64,000 nt of DNA. Origin: Oscarella lobularis (Eukaryota; Porifera; Homoscleromorpha; Homosclerophorida; Oscarellidae). The stretch spans positions 2,354,122-2,418,121 of the forward strand of contig NC_089189.1 of NCBI RefSeq assembly GCF_947507565.1, in the 5' to 3' direction. The notes below the pieces were generated by a model. It was not told the origin of the DNA. It searched no databases and was given only the letters and a program-made list of their open reading frames with translations. Shown here in pieces: positions 58,967 to 64,000 of the stretch (position 1 is the first letter of the stretch; every line of letters starts with the position of its first letter). The position numbers were made by a program, and so were the translations under genes.

Positions 58967-59949
58967 AAAAGTTAGTCCTACATTCATCTTCGATCAATTA
59001 TTCAGTGATTTTGATTTGGCGTCATCTCATTTTCTCTAGATACGAACCAGATGCCGAAATATTGTAGATGCCATCTGTACTCGAGTGTGTTAGGACTGGT
59101 CGTTTTAGAAGACGCATTTGACATATTTATTGCTTGCTTAGATTACTACTGTAGTACTCATTTATTAAATAATTTAAAGTGTACGTGCAAAAAAATTCGA
59201 ATTTTCTTTTGTGGGCGTAATCGGAAATCACCAAATTAATACCGCAGATACGAAACACTGTTCAAATTACTTTCTCATCTAATCGAATCAATCCCAGCTG
59301 TCAAACACCAGCAGCAGCGCGTTATCTGTTTGACGCCTCGCGCAGTACTACGCGCGATAACGCATCGACCTCTCGCGAGCGCGTACCCCGATTCCTTTGT
59401 CTGGACGATGTGCAGCCACAAGCGCAACGCGGTAACTCCAGCACTCAAGCTAAACCACCCTCGTGCAACTGCAGCGTCTAGACGTGCAGATCGCGCGAGA
59501 GAACGCGCGCGACACGCACGAGACACGCGGCTCTCGTCACGCCGAAACGGTAAGCAAATCGCGTCTATTCACTATGCAGGCGTCGAATTCTCTTCCCAGG
59601 TCGTTCACATGCGCGTGAGGCGTCGAAGGCGAGACGACACGTCGTCCCGACGCGGAAAATCGAAGGATCGACGGCTCATGGAAGCGAAAAAGACGCCGAA
59701 AAGTAAGCCGGGGAATTTTGGCTCCATTTTTTCGTGTTCGCGCGCGTTTTTCCCTTATTTATGTGTGCACGTTCGTGTGGGTGCGTGGGTCCCCCCCAAG
59801 CGCATTCCCTCCACGCATAACCCCTAGCTAGGACTAATCTCTAAACACTAGTCGTCCCCTCTTAGAGAATCCTTTCAGTGTTGTCGTGTCCTTTTGTTCG
59901 TGAAGTCGTTTACGTCATTTCCGTTTCGAGCGACTATTTTTAGTGACTT
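58967..59949. other. Unassigned region, partly CpG-rich
   Basis: 59000-59250 is AT-rich. 59330-59830 is very CpG-rich with an Arg-rich plus-strand frame of 165 codons that shows no family resemblance; a possible promoter/first-exon area (ATG at 59680 followed by AAAA/GTAAGC) for the degraded gene downstream. Confidence 0.3.
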
Positions 59950-61130
59950 CTCCGCATTCTTCTGTTCAGCTCAACTGCTTCTGACTCCCTTCAAATATCG
60001 AGTTGTCCCTCCTCCGATCGCCGCGCAGATAATCAAATTGCCGACGCCAATCAATCAAATAACCTTTGGGCGGGAAGCGTTCTCGCCTTGCTGTCCGACG
60101 GCAGAATTGCGCTGCTTTCGCAGAAAGACGGCGCTGCTGAGCTAACGGACACTCGAAAGTACAACGTAATGGTTCGTATGTGAACTAGAATAATTCTCCG
60201 TGTTTTTTTTAAAGAATTGATTTTGATGCTGGCATTGTGGAGGCTCTATGACACGTCGTCTGGTGGAAGGAATCTACTGTCTTTGCGGTGGCGTGGCTGC
60301 CTGACGATCGAGCCGATTTTCTATTTGAAATCATAGCTCTGTCAAGAGAAGATGGAAAATTCGCACCGCAAATGAGGTACAGTAGTCCGAGAACAAATAT
60401 CTCTATCTCTACACGAGTCTTGGATTTAGAAAGCGCTTTCCCTTGAGATTGCCGGCATTCCAAATGCATGCCAATGCGGACACAACGTCTCTACTCGTCG
60501 AATACGTTGACGGCTCTGTAGACGTCTATTCAGAAGGTTTTTTTCATATCGTAGTCGCTCGTTTTATTAGACACAACGCGTATCCTTTAGAAGGAGATTC
60601 TGGAGTTTTTCTGTCCCTGGAAGAACAGCTCTGGGACCCCTATTGCATTTCCGCACCCTTCTTCGCAGATAACAACGGCCACATTTAAAAATGAAGTGCG
60701 AAGAGGCCTCCATCGTCGTCGTCGTTTTTAATGTCGTATTCTCAGGAAGTTCCTGTTAGACATTCGGAGTGGTATCGGTTCTACATCGAGTCAAACGAAG
60801 TGAGATCTTGAATTTGCTGTAGTAGAGTGGGGGGCTTGGGTCAATATTTCGTCTCAGATCGCGCGAGACTGCACGTCCTTTGCTATTGACAGCGAATTTC
60901 TGCTTCTCACCATGAACAGGCACACGTGCACCTTTCTGCCTCTCCAATGCAGCGGAAAGGGTACGATGATACGCGAAAAGGTCTAAAAAAGCGCGGGCTC
61001 ATTCTTCTACTTTCTCTTTGCAAGAAATGGAGTCGATGGTCAGCGGAGATCAACTGTCGTCCGAAAATGTTCGTCGCGTTGAACGAGGAAGACGTATAGT
61101 CACAGTGGAGCCGTGCGGATCTTGACTCGT
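59950..61130 (+). pseudogene. ELP1 (Elongator subunit 1, IKBKAP) fragment, decayed
   Basis: Elongator scaffold for tRNA wobble-uridine modification. Pieces in order: L-L-L-T-P-F-K-Y-R-V-V-P-P-P, then after a frame change V-L-A-L-L-S-D-G-R-I-A-L-L. Next is an exon with A-V-A-W-L-P-D-D-R-A-D-F interrupted by TGA at 60249-60251. Then L-L-V-E-Y-V-D-G-S-V-D-V-Y-S, P-W-K-N-S-S-G-T-P-I-A-F-P-H-P, S-F-A-I-D-S-E-F-L-L-L-T and V-R-R-V-E-R-G-R-R-I-V-T-V. These match the middle of ELP1, where the second beta-propeller ends. The gene lacks both ends and has at least a stop and a frameshift. Introns are kept, so it is a DNA copy. Confidence 0.75.
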
Positions 61131-61152
61131 TTTTCAGGTACGTTTAACTGTA

Positions 61153-61262
61153 ATTTATTACAGGAGAGTCCCTTGGCCAGTCTCCTGTGTCCATCCAGGA
61201 TCCAATAAGGATGGATGCAGTTAAAATGATCCATCCTGGATCCAAAAGGGATGGATCAAGTA
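61153..61262. repeat. Short GGATGGAT/GGATCC repeats
   Basis: Begins with TTTATTACAGGAGAGTCCCTTGG, related to the 47-bp satellite at the window end, minus a few positions. Then two copies of ATCCATCCTGGATCCAA-like sequence. Confidence 0.5.
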
Positions 61263-61530
61263 AATGTACTGCCTAGTAAATACCTGCCCAGTAAAGTTAC
61301 TAAATTTACTGAATAGCAAATTACTGCACAGTAAATTTACCTGCCTAGTAAATTACTGCCTAGTAAATTACGGCCTAGTTAATTACTGCCTAGTAAATTA
61401 CTGCCCCGTAAATTTACTGCCTAGTAAATTACTGCCCAGTCAATTTACTGCCTAGTAAATTACTCCCAAGTAAATTTACTGACAAGTAAATTTACTGCCT
61501 AGTAAATTAGTGCCAAGTAAATTTCCAATC
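61263..61530. repeat. CCTAGTAAATTACTG tandem repeat
   Basis: About 18 units of 14-16 bases (GCCTAGTAAATTACT, GCCCAGTAAATTTACT). Confidence 0.85.
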
Positions 61531-61654
61531 AAAGTAGTTTGAAATGAGTGAGACCTCCAATTAATAAAGTTTACAAATTTACAAAATAGGAAGCATCCAC
61601 CAAAGCTTTAGGGGTCACTTCAGCTAAACACGTGCAACACTCTCGCTAACCGCC

Positions 61655-61712
61655 CCTATACTATTCCTTTACCTATTCCTATTCCTATTCCTATTCCTAT
61701 TCCTATTCCTTT
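61655..61712. repeat. CTATTC hexamer repeat
   Basis: Perfect CTATTC/CCTATT microsatellite of about eight units between two satellites. Confidence 0.85.
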
Positions 61713-61713
61713 A

Positions 61714-62888
61714 GAATCAAATATTAGGCCCTCAATTTAATATTTATCCTTTAGAATCATAACTTAGGCCCACAATTTAATACTTAGGCCTTTAAAATCA
61801 AAGATTAGGCCCTCAATTTAATATTTAGGCTTTGTGAATCAAACATTAGGCCCTCAATTTAAAGTTTAGGCCTTTGGAATCAAATATTAGGCCCTCAATT
61901 TAGTTTGTAGGACTTTATAATCGAAGATTAGGCCCTCAATTTAATATTTAGGCCCTGTGAATCAAAGATTAGTCCCTCAATTTAATATTTAGGCCCTATG
62001 AATCAAAGATTAGGCCCTCAATTTAATATTTAGGCCTTTAGAATCAAAGATTAGGCCCTCAATTTAATATTTAGCCTTTAGAATCAAAGATTAGGTTCTC
62101 AATTTAATACTTAGGCCTTTAGAATCAAAGAGTAGTCCCTCAATTTAATATTTAGGTCCTGTGAATGAAAGATTAGGCCCTCAATTTAAAGTTTAGGCCT
62201 TTAGAATAAAATAGTAGGCCCTCAATTTAATTTTTGGCCTTTTGAATCAAAGATTATGCCCTCAATTTTATATTTATGCCTTTAGAATCAAAGATTAGGC
62301 CCTCAATTTAATACTTAGGCCTTTAGAATCAAAGAGTGGGCCCTCAATTTAATATTTAGGCCCTGTGAATCAAAGATTAGGCCCTCAATTTAAAGTTTAG
62401 GCCTTTAGAATCAAATATTAGGCCCTCAATTTAATTTGTAGGTCTTTAGAATCAAAGATTAGGCCCTCAATTTAATATTTAGGCCTTTATAATCAAAGAT
62501 TAGGTCCTGAATTTAATATTTATCCTTTAGAATCATAAATTAGGCCCTCAATTTAATACTTAGGCCTTAAGAATCAAAGATTAGGCCCTCAATTTAATAT
62601 TTAGGCTTTGTGAATCAAAGATTAGGCCCTCAATTTAATATTTAGGCCTTTGGAATCAAATATTAGGCCCTCAATTTAATTTGTAGGACTTTATAATCAA
62701 AGATTAGGCCCTCAATTTAATATTTAGGCCCTGTGAATCAAAGATTAGGCCCTCATTTAAATTTGTAGGTCTTTAGAATCAAAGATTAGGCTCTCAATTT
62801 AATATTTAGGCCTTTTAGAATCAAAGATTAGGCCCTGAATTTAATTTTTAGGACCTTAGAATCAAAGATTAGGCCCTCAATTTAATAC
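61714..62888. repeat. TTAGGCCCTCAATTTAATA-type satellite, second locus
   Basis: About 28 units near 40 bases: GGCCCTCAATTTAATATTTA followed by GGCCTTTAGAATCAAAGATTA (less one base). Same family as 31838-32640. Confidence 0.9.
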
Positions 62889-62981
62889 TTTTGACAATTT
62901 GTCCTGGGGACAATTTGTCCTGGGACAATTTGTCCTGGGACAATTTGTCCTGGGACAATTTGTCCTGGGGACAATTTGTCC
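62889..62981. repeat. GACAATTTGTCCTGGG satellite, second locus
   Basis: Six units of the family at 48225-49108, joined directly to the preceding and following satellites. Confidence 0.9.
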
Positions 62982-64000
62982 TTACAGGAGAGACCCGTTG
63001 GCTAGTCCCCTGTAATTTTGCTGTAATTTATTACTGGAGAGACCCGTTGGCTAACCCCCTGTAATTTCGCTGTAATTTATTACAGGAGAGACCCGTTGGC
63101 TAGTCCCCTGTAATTTCGCTGTAGTTTATTACAGGAGAGACCCGTTGGCTAGCCCCCTGTAATTTCGCTGTAATTTATTACAGGAGAGACCCGTTGGCTA
63201 ACCCCCTGTAATTTCGCTGTAATTTATTACAGGAGAGACCCGTTGGCTAGCCCTCTCTAATTTCGCTGTAGTTTATTACAGGAGAGACCCGTTTGCTAAC
63301 CCCCTGTAAATTCGCTTTAATTTATTACAGTTGAGACCCGTTAGCTAGCCCCTGTAATTTCGCTGTAGTTTATTACAGGAGAGACCCGTTGGCTAGCCCC
63401 CTGTAATTTCGCTGTAGTTTATTACAGGAGAGACCCGTTTGCTAGCCCCTGTAATTTCGCTGTAGTTTATTACAGGAGAGACCCGTTTGCTAGCACCTGT
63501 AATTTCGCTGTAATTTATTACAGGAGAGACCCGTTAGCTAGCCCCTGTAATTTCGCTGTAATTTATTACAGGAGAGACCCGTTGGCTAGCCCCTGTAATT
63601 TCGTTGTAATTTATTACAGGAGAGACCCGATGGCTAGCCCCATGTAATTTCGCTTTAATTTATTACAGGAGAGACCCTTTGGCTAGCCCTCTCTAATTTC
63701 GCTGTAATTTATTACAGGAGAGACCCGTTTGCTAGCCCCTGTAATTTCGCTGTAATTTATTACAGGAGAGACCCGTTGGCTAGCCCCTGTAATTTCGTTG
63801 TAATTTATTACAGGAGAGACCCGATGGCTAGCCCCATGTAATTTCGCTTTAATTTATTACAGGAGAGACCCTTTGGCTAGCCCTCTCTAATTTCGCTGTA
63901 ATTTATTACAGGAGAGACCCGTTTGCTAGCCCCTGTAATTTCGCTGTAATTTATTACAGGAGAGACCCGTTAGCTAGCCCCTTTAGTTTCGCTGTAATTT
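62982..64000. repeat. 47-bp ACAGGAGAGACCCGTTGGCT satellite (runs off window)
   Basis: About 21 units of 46-48 bases: TTACAGGAGAGACCCGTTGG then CTAGCCCCTGTAATTTCGCT then GTAATTTA. Each unit contains an inverted pair, ACAGGAGAG or ACAGG against CCCTGT. Confidence 0.9.

Noticed and set aside
59330-59827. 165-aa Arg-rich frame as a gene
   Set aside because: CpG-rich low-complexity composition with no family resemblance, splice support or conserved motif.
1-64000. tRNA or rRNA genes
   Set aside because: No cloverleaf with A and B boxes and no rRNA-like segment was recognised by eye; a covariance-model scan was not possible here.

Overview
The window is nuclear DNA of an animal or very close relative. 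Coding is spread over many short exons separated by introns of about 45 to 80 bases with GT-AG (sometimes GC-AG) borders. The gene set includes a complete talin, CLUAP1/IFT38, an M1 aminopeptidase, ceramide synthase, collagen-tailed H-type lectins, and fragments of kinesin-5, fumarylacetoacetase and ELP1. The compact genes, short AT-rich introns, lack of CpG depletion and the collagen-lectins suggest an early-branching invertebrate such as a sponge. That placement is inference; no genus can be named from the sequence alone.

Layout. (1) 0-4.5 kb: a cluster of four related secreted proteins of an unrecognised family, two intact and head-to-head, two broken. (2) 4.5-10.5 kb: a locally duplicated block holding two intact collagen/H-type-lectin genes, three damaged ceramide-synthase copies, a detached 5' piece of the aminopeptidase gene, a MITE, and a non-coding spacer present three times. 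(3) 11.6-16 kb: an intact 17-exon membrane M1 aminopeptidase. (4) 16.5-24.3 kb: about 7.8 kb of a near-palindromic 32/33-bp satellite. (5) 24.8-42.2 kb: CLUAP1/IFT38 (minus) head-to-head with a complete 39-exon talin (2526 aa by my splice model), whose intron 12 carries 3.6 kb of satellite. (6) 44.5-46.5 kb: a six-exon protein-kinase-like gene with a nuclease-like N-terminal part, resembling Crinkler-type effectors. (7) 46.6-50.4 kb: fragments of unrelated genes (kinesin-5, FAH, talin exon 26, an INO80E-like first exon) mixed with satellites. (8) 50.4-54.4 kb: a second copy of the 3' third of talin with an intact 12-exon reading frame and an ATG at its 5' breakpoint. (9) 54.5-56.5 kb: a spliced AAA-ATPase-like/PD-(D/E)XK gene of a mainly bacterial family. 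(10) 57-61 kb: a copy of the talin 3' flank, a third talin exon-26 copy and a decayed ELP1. (11) 61.2-64 kb: five satellites placed end to end, running off the window.

The genes do not form one pathway. Talin (integrin-actin linker), CLUAP1 (intraflagellar transport), ceramide synthase (sphingolipid synthesis) and aminopeptidase (surface peptidase) are housekeeping or cell-biology genes. The most unusual part is 42-61 kb, where two conflict-type proteins (kinase with nuclease-like domain; AAA-like ATPase with nuclease domain) lie among partial duplications of talin and captured gene fragments. All exon models were built by eye from reading frame, splice borders and family similarity; every summed coding length stated is divisible by three.
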